NCBI GenBank assembly: GCA_950295325.1
Contig: OX485805.1
Span: 50,308,758-50,368,757, forward strand
DNA: 60,000 nucleotides
Direction: 5' to 3'
DNA from: Polytrichum commune
Lineage: Eukaryota > Streptophyta > Polytrichopsida > Polytrichales > Polytrichaceae
How positions within the stretch are numbered: the stretch's first letter is position 1; every line of letters starts with the position of its first letter. The position numbers and the translations under genes were made by a program. The notes beneath the pieces were generated by a model. It did not search any database. It was not told where the DNA came from and saw nothing but the letters and a program-made list of their open reading frames with translations. Positions 35,401 through 45,092 of this stretch are shown here, piece after piece.

Positions 35401-35762
35401 TTCTGTAATGGCAATATCTTTTTTTGGGTTACATTCTATTACTGATATTTGAGTGTATGGTATTATCATAGGTGGTGGTATAAATCTTGGATCTTTGGTT
35501 TGTATGGGGGCTAGGTGTGTTTGTACGATATTTTTATAGTAGTTGTGTTGTTGTCTTGTGTAGTATTCTTTTAGTAATTTGATGTTGTGTTTGATTATTG
35601 GAGGTTGGTTTAGTGGGAAGAGTTCGCATTGTGGTAGCCATTTGTTATATGTGGTGTTGTTTTGGAGTGACCATTGGCATAGGTATGTGTTGAATTTTTT
35701 TGTTATTTTATACTTATCTTTGGTTTCGTTTGATTTGTGGTTCAATATAATGTGGATGGGGA
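32496..35762 (-). mobile_element. 5'-truncated LINE, RNase H plus restriction-like endonuclease type
   Basis: A 3,267-bp insertion flanked by a perfect 12-bp target duplication TGCCCACGACCA (32484-32495 and 35763-35774). It lies on the minus strand. Its 3' end at 32496 is a simple-sequence tail, (GATA)n as read on the plus strand, instead of poly(A). Next to the tail is a conserved stem-loop, CCGGTCCC...GGGGCCGG at about 32518-32544. The 3' UTR (32520-33040) is homologous to the insertion at 56648-57077. The coding part carries a methyltransferase-like region, RNase H, a CCHC finger and a nuclease-like C-terminus. The reverse transcriptase is missing through truncation. Confidence 0.88.
33044..35762 (-). 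pseudogene. LINE ORF2 C-terminal half: MTase-like region, RNase H, CCHC, RLE-like domain
   Basis: One minus-strand frame runs from the truncation point to 33214, with stops at about 34955 (double TAA), 34877 (TGA), 34579 (TGA) and 34360-34362 (TAA). A frameshift at about 33340-33400 moves the last ~100 residues to another frame ending at 33044. Modules in order: (1) about 35150-34800, with YFSSPVTC, FVRDKVFGSLGTAFQYKWNG and then ITILVTPD, resembling Dam/N6-MTase-like modules of algal retroelements (remembered, uncertain). (2) RNase H, 34485-34050, with all four acids: YYTDGS, FRAELMA, IFTDC and GNEQVDQLAK. (3) CCHC-like finger CPICN...DTWLHVLLKC followed by RTKRHN, as in R2. (4) KPDLL near 33410, then after the shift QFIEFTYTNDRF and an ISAGARG segment, a PD-(D/E)XK-like layout. 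Inactive copy. Confidence 0.8.
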
Positions 35763-35774
35763 TGCCCACGACCA

Positions 35775-36299
35775 CATATCCTCCATTCATAGCGCCTCAG
35801 TGAAATGGGTTGCCACTTACCGTTAGCGCAGTCGTTGATGCAAATGAAATGGAGTAAGTTAGCTTTTGTGCACACAGTTTGAGCATTCGTAGTCGTTACA
35901 TTTGCATTCTCAGATCAGTGAAGGTTCATTTCGCTACAACAAAGTGTGCAAACATTTCATCAGAATTCCTGAAGAGAAACGTGACACAAAATCAAGTGAT
36001 GGCCGCGCACAAGCGCGTTTTCTTTGAGCTGGGCCTCGTGACTCACCGGTTCCATGTGATTTCCGAAGCTGGTCTGGCAGTCTTCACGTTTTGAGTATTC
36101 AAGCAATTCATTCGACGCTCGCTAGAGCTTATTTAGTTGTACTCGTCTTGCTCGACCCACACAGAATGACAATAGCTAGATCCCTTTCAGCCCGTCTAAC
36201 TTCTGAACGTCGCTCATTTTGGGAAATCGGCACACCTGAGCATCAGGAATTCTTGGCAACATGGGGATTCAGATTAATGGAACCCAAGCAAGCAATCCT
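35775..36299. other. Right flank of LINE; no gene supported
   Basis: GC content rises here. A short plus-strand frame (36000-36096, MAAHKRVFFELGLVTHRFHV) is not recognised. No TE ends seen. Confidence 0.35.
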
Positions 36300-37110
36300 C
36301 CTCGTCCTTCATGCATATGTTTGGCTGATGGGAGAGAACATCATCAGATTACATTGATGTTACTATCAATACATTTTTCTTTTTCTTTTTCTCTCTCAGC
36401 CAAACATATGCATCGAGGTTCCAGGACAGGCCGTCTTCAGGATTCCAGCACAGCATCCTTATTAATTGTCTGAGCCCCGGCGGCCATGGCTGAAATGTGT
36501 GTGATGGACACAGCAACAACCAGTAGTCATAGGTATGGTAAGATGATCAACTTCAAAGGTCAGTAACTGCTTGGCCCCCTTGCTTGCAGCTCTCAAAATG
36601 GGTCAGAGTTCTGACGATCCTGTGCAAAAACACAATATTATGGTCTAACCTTGCTTGATTCTGTCATGATAAATTTATTTGCAGATTGATTAGTTCTCAC
36701 AAATTGCACAGGACCTTTTTGTGGTGATATAATTGCTTCGGTTTCGTTTGCTGGATTGACTTCTTTTGTCGTTTGCCAAGCACTCAGATCCCAGTACTTG
36801 CCTTGCAGGTGTTGCGTGCTTCTCAGCTGTCTGTGTGCGCAAATGCGCCAGTGTGGACTAACCCTGGATGTCCTTAGAGACACCTTAGACGCACAATAAA
36901 CCTCCTGAGATCCTAGAAAGGAGTGGCCAGTTCTGCAAATCGATGGAGATCCATGAATGGAGTGGGCGCTTCATTTGCCAATGAATCCGCAGACTGAGCC
37001 AGAGTATCTCTGAGTTTACTCGCTAATCTCAGCGCAATTGATGCTGCAAGATCAAGTTTGGTACTACGGCCGAGGCCCAGCGTGTGGCATGTGCGAGCAA
37101 ATGGAGGAAC
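36300..37110. repeat. Diverged duplicate segment, pair B copy 2
   Basis: Direct-orientation partner of 26640-27530. It includes the matching hairpin at 36313-36411, with arms GCATATGTTTGGCTG and CAGCCAAACATATGC around a ~60-bp loop that ends in a pyrimidine tract. Because the hairpin lies inside both copies, it predates the duplication. Confidence 0.65.
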
Positions 37111-38336
37111 TACATTACTAAAGGAGATTCAGATTTAATTATTTGAAGTAGATGTTTGGCCCTCAGTATTTTTTAGTAGAAGACAAGTCATTGGCAGTTA
37201 TTAGCGCTCGCAGACAGGTCTGAATCAGAATAAGCATTTGGTGTTGTATACGTACAGTACCACAGCTTCGAATTGTGGATCTCTGGAACCCCTGCACTAT
37301 TATTCGGTAGGGGCACATTCAGAGGATATGTAGAAGTCTACCTTAGCATGACTTTGGCTCCTAGATGCGGACCCAATGTATACAAAACCTGTACCGATTC
37401 CAGTAATAATTGGTGCATGAGCCTTCCAAGTTGCGTGGCAGAAAGTTTTGGCTTCCAGCATCTTCAGAGAAATGGCAATGAATTGCTTCAATTCGATCAA
37501 TGATAATCCCTACTCAGTAGCTCACACCTTCCCTGAATTATAGTGATGGGACCTGCATATATACGAGCATTAAAATTTTAAGGTCGGGTGAGATCACTAC
37601 GAGATATTGCTAAAGCAAAGTGGTATGCTATGCAGACAGAATGCACTTCATCTCTGATCTTTGTTGGCAATCCATATGTCGTAGAAACCAGCCCTCTGTT
37701 TCTTGGTGCCTGATCTTGATGTACTTCTTCGTGAAGTCCTTGTTTAGTTTTTGTCGAAGAGGCAGATCCGGGGTGGCAAACTCTTCCTTTGAGAACAATT
37801 TTCCTACTTGTAATACTTCTGATCGATCGATCAATGATTTCTTCTTTGACAAAGAGGAGAAACATGCATGGAAAAGGCGGGCATTGAGAGGAACTCATTG
37901 AATACGATTACTGTCTGTTTCAGAAATCAAAAGGTCTGTATTTTCAGAAGTCAGTTTTAGAACCACTTAGAGGCAGTTTTTACAAAAACAGGGATCATCA
38001 TCCAGACTACCTAGGTGTGAAATATTACACTGCAGAACTCAAAGTCTAGAAATGCTTATAATGCAAAAGTACAAAAGTAGCTCCAAGAAATGCTTCTTAG
38101 GAAATTACAGTTGAGTGACTCCTGCGAATGCTGCAGATAATTGCCACCCCGGGAGACAGATCAGTCAATCAGAATGCAGTTCGGCCCATCAAACTACCCA
38201 TGATGAAATCAAGACATATCACATCTCATGCATAAGTTTTAGAAGTTTACTAACTTAAAATACACAGTGCACATACAAGTCTACTGAGTAGTTTGAGTTG
38301 ACGGTATGTTGGTTTCTGTTCAACTTCTATTCCAGC
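37111..38336. other. No gene supported
   Basis: Mixed-composition sequence. A 74-codon minus-strand frame at 37628-37852 (KKKSLIDRSEVLQVGKLFSK) is amphipathic, but no homology or splice context backs it. Confidence 0.35.
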
Positions 38337-38353
38337 TAAGGTAGAGGGTGCTA

Positions 38354-38400
38354 AAACCAACACCCCATCCAAAACCAACACCCCATCCAAAACCAACACC
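38354..38400. repeat. 18-bp tandem repeat, about 2.6 copies
   Basis: Unit AAAACCAACACCCCATCC. It begins within the left terminal repeat of the 834-bp element, so the terminal repeat itself appears to have been amplified. Confidence 0.8.
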
Positions 38401-38664
38401 TATAAACGCCTCCCAATTGCCAATACTTTACTACCTTGAAGCGTTCTTCATGGTGTAGGAGTGTCCAAGCTCATGAAGCAAGGGTTTTAGGTGCCATTAG
38501 TGGTGCCACTTCATAGCGGCCTCCACTACCTTCCTATAGGGTAGGTAACGGGCTCCACTCCATCTCGGGTTGGTTCAAGGTGGGATCAAGGTGGCTTGTC
38601 AATGCCTATTCTAGCCATTCTGTTCACAACGCCAAGGAGGTAGGCCCACAAAGCACAAAACGGT

Positions 38665-38802
38665 CAGTTCCCGGGATGCAAGGGGGTTGGTTCCCGAAAT
38701 GCAAAGGGGTCGGTTCCCGGGATGCAAGGGGGTTGGTTCCCGAAATGCAAAGGGGTCGGTTCCCGGGATGCAAGGGGGTCGGTTTCCGGGATGCAAGGTG
38801 AT
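38665..38802. repeat. 23-bp VNTR, six copies with 46-bp higher-order pattern
   Basis: Units such as CGGTTCCCGGGATGCAAGG alternate with a TTCCCGAAATGCAAAGG version, so the array grows by dimers. The first and last units are diverged. The ORF running through it is a by-product of the repeat. Confidence 0.9.
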
Positions 38803-39353
38803 GGTTTTGCAAGCGAACTGGGTGGGATCATGGAGGTAGCTGTGTGGCTTTGCATATCATTACTACTTGCCAATGGGCTTTGATGTAGTTTGGGTCTAGT
38901 ACCCAACAATGTTGTGTTGGTTCGAGGCAATGAAGGTGGGGGCCCTCATCATATGCAAGGTTGCCATACACGGGACCTATGGATTGGTTTAAGAAAGCTA
39001 CTAGTTTTGACTTTGAATATTCATCAAATATTCAATTGAGACTAAAAAAAAATTTCTTTCTTGATACCTATGTTTAGCCCAAAGGCTAGTATGCATATAT
39101 ATTTTATATATCAACCACATAGCCATATGTATGTGTAAAAGCTTAAAGTGTTGGTTAAAGCACCCTCTACCTTACCATACCTCAGGAAAACCGTTTCCCT
39201 AAAAGTGCGATGCCGGGAACAAGTCCAAGAATCCAACTGTCAGACAATGCAAATAACAACGCTTGTGATGTCTTGTCTCTGTCCAACAAACAAGACGGAT
39301 TGTCGGTATAAATGGTGTCAGCAGGGTCCGGGTTTTGGGTATAATAGTAGTAA

Positions 39354-39743
39354 CTACACTATAGATGATATTTAGTGTCATACGGTATTTTATGTCATTA
39401 TGGGAACTTTTTGGATGACACTTGTTGTGAATAAGTTTACAAAGACTGTCATGGATGATGGATGAGTTCATCCATTGGCCAAAACCCTACCTTCTCTTGT
39501 CAGCAACTTGCGATGAAATACTGTCATGGATGAATGAACTTTGGATGAAAAAATAACTTGGTATGTGTCAGTAACTGCAACACTGTAAATCTATAATCCC
39601 AGAGAAAATTTACAAGGAATGACAAATACTATCAGGTTAACATCTAGTGTTGGTGACACTATAATACCACTATACCATGGTTTACAATTAGTATTGAGGA
39701 AGACAATTAGAAATGGTGACACTAAGTATCATATTTAATGTAC
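39354..39743. mobile_element. MITE family B, about 390 bp
   Basis: It starts CTACACTATAGATGATATTTAGTGTCA and ends with a diverged inverted version. Its left half is homologous to the reverse complement of the right half of 59098-59473 (shared words GAATAAGTTTACAA and TGACACTT). So the two copies lie in opposite orientation. The extreme ends resemble family A. Confidence 0.7.
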
Positions 39744-39837
39744 TTAGTGCATCTTGTACTCCCTTCCTATGGTTGAAGAGCCAGACACCCTAATGCTCAT
39801 AAAAAAAAACCTCTTTTTAGAGATCTAGTCAGCAACA

Positions 39838-40541
39838 CTACAATAAATATGATATTTAGTGTCACTTACAAATTGGACTTACACAGTGCTATTTCTTTTT
39901 ACTACTAATGTAATTTTTCCCAAGTAAAGTTGCCCGGGTACGCAACTCCCATATTATACGCAGGGGGCATCGTACTTAAAACGGCTTAGAGGACGGCTTT
40001 TGTAAAAATTATATCAAATTATATCAAATTAAAATGATCAAAAATTTGGGTGAAGACCAAATTAAATAAATGAGATGAAAAAAAAAGTTGGGTTGCATAT
40101 TTATTAAGCCTCCCATTAAAATTATAATTCATTCACAATGTAAAAAATTTATTAAAAAGTCCAAAAAGTTGGGTAGTTTGACCTATGGTACCTGTATTAA
40201 AAAAAATCATATAATTAGGTTTTTAATGCAATTATATGCTTCAAAATATATTCATTTCCTATATATAATTACATTTTTGGATTCCTTGTTAGAAGGGCTA
40301 CAAGGGTTTCCTACATTAAAACAAATTGTATCACTCAATATTGGACTAAAACGCATTATAAGTGATTATAATCATGACCATATAATACGGAAGTTGCATA
40401 CCCGGGTAAAGTTGTTAATGTTTTATAATGTTCAAACAACCAAGTTGACATTTGTTGGTAGAATATGAGATATACCATAGATGATTATAACATTGTGTAA
40501 TTCCAAATAGTAGGTGATACTAAATACAATATTTAGTGTAG
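39838..40541. mobile_element. MITE family A copy interrupted by another element
   Basis: Ends CTACAATAAATATGATATTT and (inverted) CTACACTAAATATTGTATTT. Removing the nested element at 39933-40406 and one target copy leaves 222 bp, the exact size of family A. Confidence 0.85.
39933..40406. mobile_element. Nested 474-bp TIR element with CCCGGG ends, 8-bp target duplication
   Basis: Terminal repeats CCCGGGTACGCAACTCCC and (inverted) CCCGGGTATGCAACTTCC extend ~26 bp with four mismatches. The 8-bp target duplication TAAAGTTG (39925-39932, 40407-40414) is perfect, and the target is a family A MITE. Eight-base duplications point to hAT, but the CCCGGG terminus is not a standard hAT end. The interior is AT-rich and non-coding; the long frame crossing it runs into the MITE and is not a gene. 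Confidence 0.85.
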
Positions 40542-40849
40542 TATGCTAAGTTCATCCTCTTGCAAGTTGGGCCGAAATTTCAAATGGAATACTCTAGATC
40601 ATCTCAACCCATATCAAATACCCTTCAATAGTAATAATCACTTCCAATGTCATATATTATGCCACAATGATCTGCAATCCTTACTATTATGAGTGTCAGT
40701 TTTTGTGTGAATGACAAGTTTGTCAGCATATTGAAACGATATTAGGGATAGTCCATCAAATGGCATTACATGTAATATGGGTGGGCACTAGGGTGCAAGC
40801 ACAATAAAATGGACAACTCTTGATCCTTGCACATGTTGAAGAAATAGTG

Positions 40850-41040
40850 ATTCAAAATAATTTATTGACTTTGAATTTTGTGTAAAAAAGATCATAAACA
40901 TTTTTTGAACATATAATTTAATTTACAAAGCCAAGCAATTTATGTTGACAAAAAAAAAAATCTGGAAAAGAAGTCTATGTATTTTAGAAGATGGTGCAAG
41001 TGGATGTGCAAGTGGTGATATTGAACAAGTAATTGTCAAA
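40850..41040. repeat. Dispersed repeat C, related to 47581-47757
   Basis: Shares TTTTGTG, ATCATAAACATTT, CAATTTATGTTGACAA and ATTTTAGAA...GTGCAAGT with the segment at 47581-47757, in direct orientation. Class unknown. Confidence 0.6.
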
Positions 41041-41574
41041 AAATCATTTAAAAGATGATAAAATTACATTGAATTGATGATGACCTCAAGTGTATAATGA
41101 ATTCAAAGAATATGGAAAAACATCAAGTTCAAAATAGTTAAGGTCGTGAAATTTATGTCCAAATCCATATCTAGCCATTTGCTTTTGAGCATTAATTTCC
41201 TTCTACTGATAAGTTTTGAAGATCTCATTTTGGAATTTTACAATTGAGTACTTAACACAATAATAGAGGTTTCCATGAAAAAAATATTCAATTCAAACAA
41301 CATTGTGCTACTACTTTTAAGCGTTTCACCCTAAAACTCTATGGCTCAAAAATACCGAGGCGTTTTTTTTTGGTCCACTTTACCATGCTTGCACCCAATA
41401 GTAGGGATCATCCTCTCTATTCCATACCCCAATGATCAAGTTTAGTTTGACCAGTTGCTTTGCGTCTTGGCCCCTCCAATCCCCATAAACGGCATAAAAT
41501 TTCTGAGCACTCGATTTTGAGGTTATTTTACGAGCTAAAATCTCCAGAGGAAAATACGAATGGCTACGGATTAT

Positions 41575-42655
41575 CACTACTGGAATCCAATGGATTTAAT
41601 GTCATATTCATTTGTCTAGTTTGTGACATTCTTAGTTTCTATTGAGAGAAAGTGTCATATTTGTGACATTATTGTGCTCAATAAGTTGACATTGACACAG
41701 TCAGAACGCATGAGTGCATGGACAGAATCAATGACCTATTTCTCTCTCACGCCCCTTAGCTTCTTGGAGTAGCTACTTTATACCTTGCAGATTAAATGGG
41801 AGCCGGCAGGATTTGCAAACGCTGAAGGGCCATGATGCACTCCATGCAAACCGACTCTTGTAAGATCCTTGCGTATTGAAGGAAAACCGAAACATAATAA
41901 CTACACTAAATATGATATTTAATGTTACTTACTATTTGGAATTACACAATGGTATAACTATTTTTTGTACATCTCAATTTTTACCAACAAAGGTTGAGTT
42001 GGTTGTTTGGACATTAATATAGAATCTTAACATCTTTACTTGGTAAAAAGTTACACTAATCGTAAAAAGATATAGGAATGTGTAACTTCGAATAGTAAGT
42101 CACACTAAATATCATATTTAGTGTAGTTGGACTTGGAAGTACTTGGATCTTGATTGGTTTTGCCCAAAATCTGCCCAAACATTGACTTGTACTCTTAAAT
42201 AAATGATAAGGTACGTACACCCAAAACCAGCACCAAGCCTAAAACTAACATTGTGTACCACATTCATACACTTTTTGGTTCTAAACACACATGTGGTTTG
42301 GTCTGGAGTTTCTAGGTGCACATACCTTATGGCCATTTTCATGGGGAATTCATGAAACCAGTAAACTTTCAGTTTTCAAATAAGTGTCCTTAACTTTAGC
42401 TATGAAATAATACATCTTGTGAATGCAAAATTGTCTTAATTCTCATCTAAATTAGGTCACACCTTGGTGGACGAAGTGCGCCGTTTCGATTATATTTTGA
42501 AAGTAGTGTCCCTCGCTAATGCGTTTTGACGGCGTTAATGTCAACTTATTGAGCACAATAATGTCACAAATATTACACTTTCTCTCAGTGGAAACTTAGA
42601 ATGTCACAAAGTTGACACACGAATATGACATTAAATCCACCGGATTCCAGTAGTG
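41575..42655. mobile_element. CACTA-like non-autonomous element with 140-bp terminal repeats
   Basis: It begins CACTACTGGAATCC and ends with the inverted form. The terminal repeats are ~140 bp (41575-41714 and 42516-42655) with a few mismatches. Their outer five bases CACTA are diagnostic of En/Spm-type elements. The 3-bp flanks are TAT and TCT, so the target duplication is imperfect. No transposase is present. A family A MITE is inserted inside. Confidence 0.75.
41901..42126. mobile_element. MITE family A, 226 bp, nested in the CACTA-like element
   Basis: Ends CTACACTAAATATGATATTT and (inverted) the same 20 bases, giving near-perfect terminal repeats. It is the best-preserved copy of the family in this window and sits inside the 1.08-kb CACTA-like element. 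Confidence 0.88.
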
Positions 42656-43688
42656 TCTCGGTTGACTTGAATAACGTCGTCGCAAGAGGATTTCAGCACA
42701 TCCTTCTGCATGTACGTGTGTGAATCAGTTTGAATGTGTGCGGTCGAGCCAGAAACTCTCGGGGAATTTCATGTGGGTGTTATAATCAACCAGGATTCAA
42801 TTGGCGTCAAGATGTCAATGTTGAGTGAATTGAGATTAAGGTTGGACATAAGAATCTAACTCCAGATGAATCTGCACCAGTCCCGAAAGTGTGTTGACAG
42901 CGCCTTAGTACTGCAACGGTGAACAATTTAGGTTCTGATTAAGGTTCTGCCAAATGTAGGCAGGTCTATTGCAAAGGCCTTCAATGGATACTTGCAAATG
43001 CCTCATAATCAGAAGTTGTGCCCGGGAAGTTTTTCCTCGTGATTCTAAATCCAACCTCTTGATTACATGTTGACGACATCTTCCGGTTTTGCTTTATTCA
43101 TTTGAGGAGGTAGATTCTTGTATAAATCCCTCTAAAATGATCAGTAATTCTCCTGAAGTCTCCAACTTCAACCGGTTATTTCTCAAACTCAACCAGTTCA
43201 TCTGTAACTAGCTGTCAGTTCTCCCCGTTCAATGCTTCACACATCTTTTTCCCTTGAATCTAACTTAGTCGCAATAGAGCTGACAGGCTTCATAAGATCC
43301 TTAACCTATGTGGTATAACATATGCTTTTATCCTGTGGTTCGCCACCTTCTAGCTAGACTTGTAGTCTGGGGTTAAACCCAGTGAACCTGACAGCAGTTT
43401 ATTAATGTTGGTAGTAGAGTTAACAATAAAATCAACATGAGATTTGCCCAGCAGTTGGTTGTTTTGAATCAATATTCTTCATGTTTGGTACGCTTTCGGT
43501 GCATGTTCGGAATCGGTGTGGAGTTCTGTCAAATGAAAAGCATTTTATATCAGTTCAATCAAATCGGCAATCAAATGTATTTTAGCACCTCTTCACGTGT
43601 TTAGAGCTTGACTCCCGATGATATAAAAAGTTTTTTTCCCAAACCTTCACACTGACTCCAAGCATGCACCGAAAACTCACCGAACATG
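42656..43688. other. No gene supported; second LTR-like motif
   Basis: At 43050-43099, CTTGATTACATGTTGACGACATC and the following CCGGTTTTGCTTTATT match the motif seen in the LTRs and at 24174. The rest shows only short ORFs. Confidence 0.35.
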
Positions 43689-43696
43689 GAGAAAAG

Positions 43697-44044
43697 CTCG
43701 GGGGGGAGGGGGTAGTCATTGGTTGGAGTAGCAATATACGTGCGAACAAATGATAGGGTATTTTAAAAACATGGGGGCAAAAAATTATAAATGGACTTAA
43801 GAGTAATATAGGGTATCAAAAATGGCATTGGACATCTTTAAAGTACTATAGGGTATGGAATAATAGGTAATTTGGAATTATAAGTAATGCAAGCCATTTT
43901 TCTATTAACCCAAAGTAGAAATTTACATAATGATAGCATGTGAAAAAAAAAAGAGAATTGAAAGTAATACCCCCCTATAAAATAGTGGTTGTTCGCACCT
44001 ATATCCTTAACTTTTTAACACACTGCCCCCCCCCCCCCCCCGAG
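43697..44044. mobile_element. hAT-type MITE, 348 bp, with poly-G/poly-C ends
   Basis: It starts CTCGGGGGGG and ends CCCCCCCGAG (16 C at 44026-44041). Subterminal inverted words (GTGCGAACAA at 43740 against TTGTTCGCAC at 43989) support the pairing. A perfect 8-bp target duplication GAGAAAAG flanks it (43689-43696, 44045-44052), as for hAT elements. Confidence 0.82.
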
Positions 44045-44575
44045 GAGAAAAGTGATACAAAACAACCAACTCCCGACCAAAACTCCTGTTGAATTAAAGG
44101 GTGATAGTTCTCTAGTACCTAGACCTTAGATCCTGGCCCGTGCTGGAAGAATTGATGACAATTTTGATCTTAAATTCCAGCTTGCTGTCCTCATAACGTT
44201 ATTAAAACACCGTACATTCGTCCGTGTGGACCCGAGAATATAACCATCAATGCCACAACTAGTACAAATTCAGATCAAATCTGCACTAACGCACACTGCT
44301 CAAAAGTGTCATGCTCTCTAACTTGCACGGTTATGTCCAAAAACAACGTTTGTTGATGTACTGTTAGTCCCATGTGCCTTTCTGGCTTCCGTGTTTTCTT
44401 AAATTAGTTTCATTTTATATCAATCAATTTACAGCTGGTGATGTCTCAGTTTTGTTGAGAGAAACCCGACAGGGCCAGGCTACTGCAGCTTATTCGACAG
44501 CTCTAAAAACACCTCCGGAGTTCAAAATCATTTCCATAGCCGGCTCACATGCTGTCAAATCCATCCAAAGGTACA

Positions 44576-44788
44576 CTACACTGAATATCCAATTTAGTAT
44601 TTGGAGTTACGCAGTGCTATAAGTATTCAATGAGAACGTCATATTCTACCAACCAAAGTCATTTATATTCTATAATGTCCGAACAACCTACCGAACTCTT
44701 GTCGGTAAAAATCGAACTTTTAAGTAAGACGTTATTGCATTGCGTGACTTCGAATAGTAACACGCACTAATTGGGATAATCAGTGTAG
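44576..44788. mobile_element. MITE family A, 213 bp, diverged
   Basis: Ends CTACACTGAATATCC and (inverted) CTACACTGATTATCC. Internal words TTCTATAATGTCCGAACAACC and GACTTCGAATAGTAA identify the family. It is the most diverged of the four copies. Confidence 0.75.
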
Positions 44789-44886
44789 TAGGAAAGTAAT
44801 GGTCGTAGAACGCATTTCCCACTGGACAGAGGCGGGCATGAGCACAATCGAACGAAATCTCTAAATGTTGGAAGTCAAACTCGAAT

Positions 44887-45082
44887 GGTCCGAGACGACC
44901 CTAAACTACCAAATGATGGTGGATAGATACCCAAATCTCAAGGAAGAGGTTGGCGGTTCATTTCCCGACTGTGAAATCTCCTCTCTACTTGATGGAAAAC
45001 TTGCCAGGTGGTCAACTGTCTCCTGTGCTTTGATGTTGACCTGTCGGCCTTCTGTCTCAAAGAATTGATAAATAAATAAATA
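44887..45082 (+). mobile_element. tRNA-derived SINE, 196 bp
   Basis: A perfect 10-bp target duplication AAACTCGAAT flanks it (44877-44886, 45083-45092). The head holds GGTCCGAGACG (box A-like) and, ~65 bases on, GGTTCATTTCC (box B-like), as expected for an RNA polymerase III promoter. The tail is (AAAT)n. A related copy lies at 58797-59053. It would be mobilised by a LINE enzyme. Confidence 0.82.
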
Positions 45083-45092
45083 AAACTCGAAT

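Larger units (their letters stand above)
38339..39172. mobile_element. Non-autonomous TIR element, 834 bp, TA-flanked, carrying a VNTR
   Basis: The ends AGGTAGAGGGTGCT..AACCAACAC are repeated in inverted orientation at 39149-39172, with two mismatched bases. Both ends are flanked by TA (38337-38338 and 39173-39174), consistent with a TA duplication. There is no coding capacity. Inside are two minisatellites (38354-38400 and 38665-38802). The superfamily is not assigned. Confidence 0.7.

Noticed and set aside
38580-38801. 73-codon repetitive ORF and its antisense partners
   Set aside because: Produced by the 23-bp VNTR.
40088-40468. 126-codon plus-strand ORF
   Set aside because: It crosses the border between the nested CCCGGG element and the MITE and is AT-driven.
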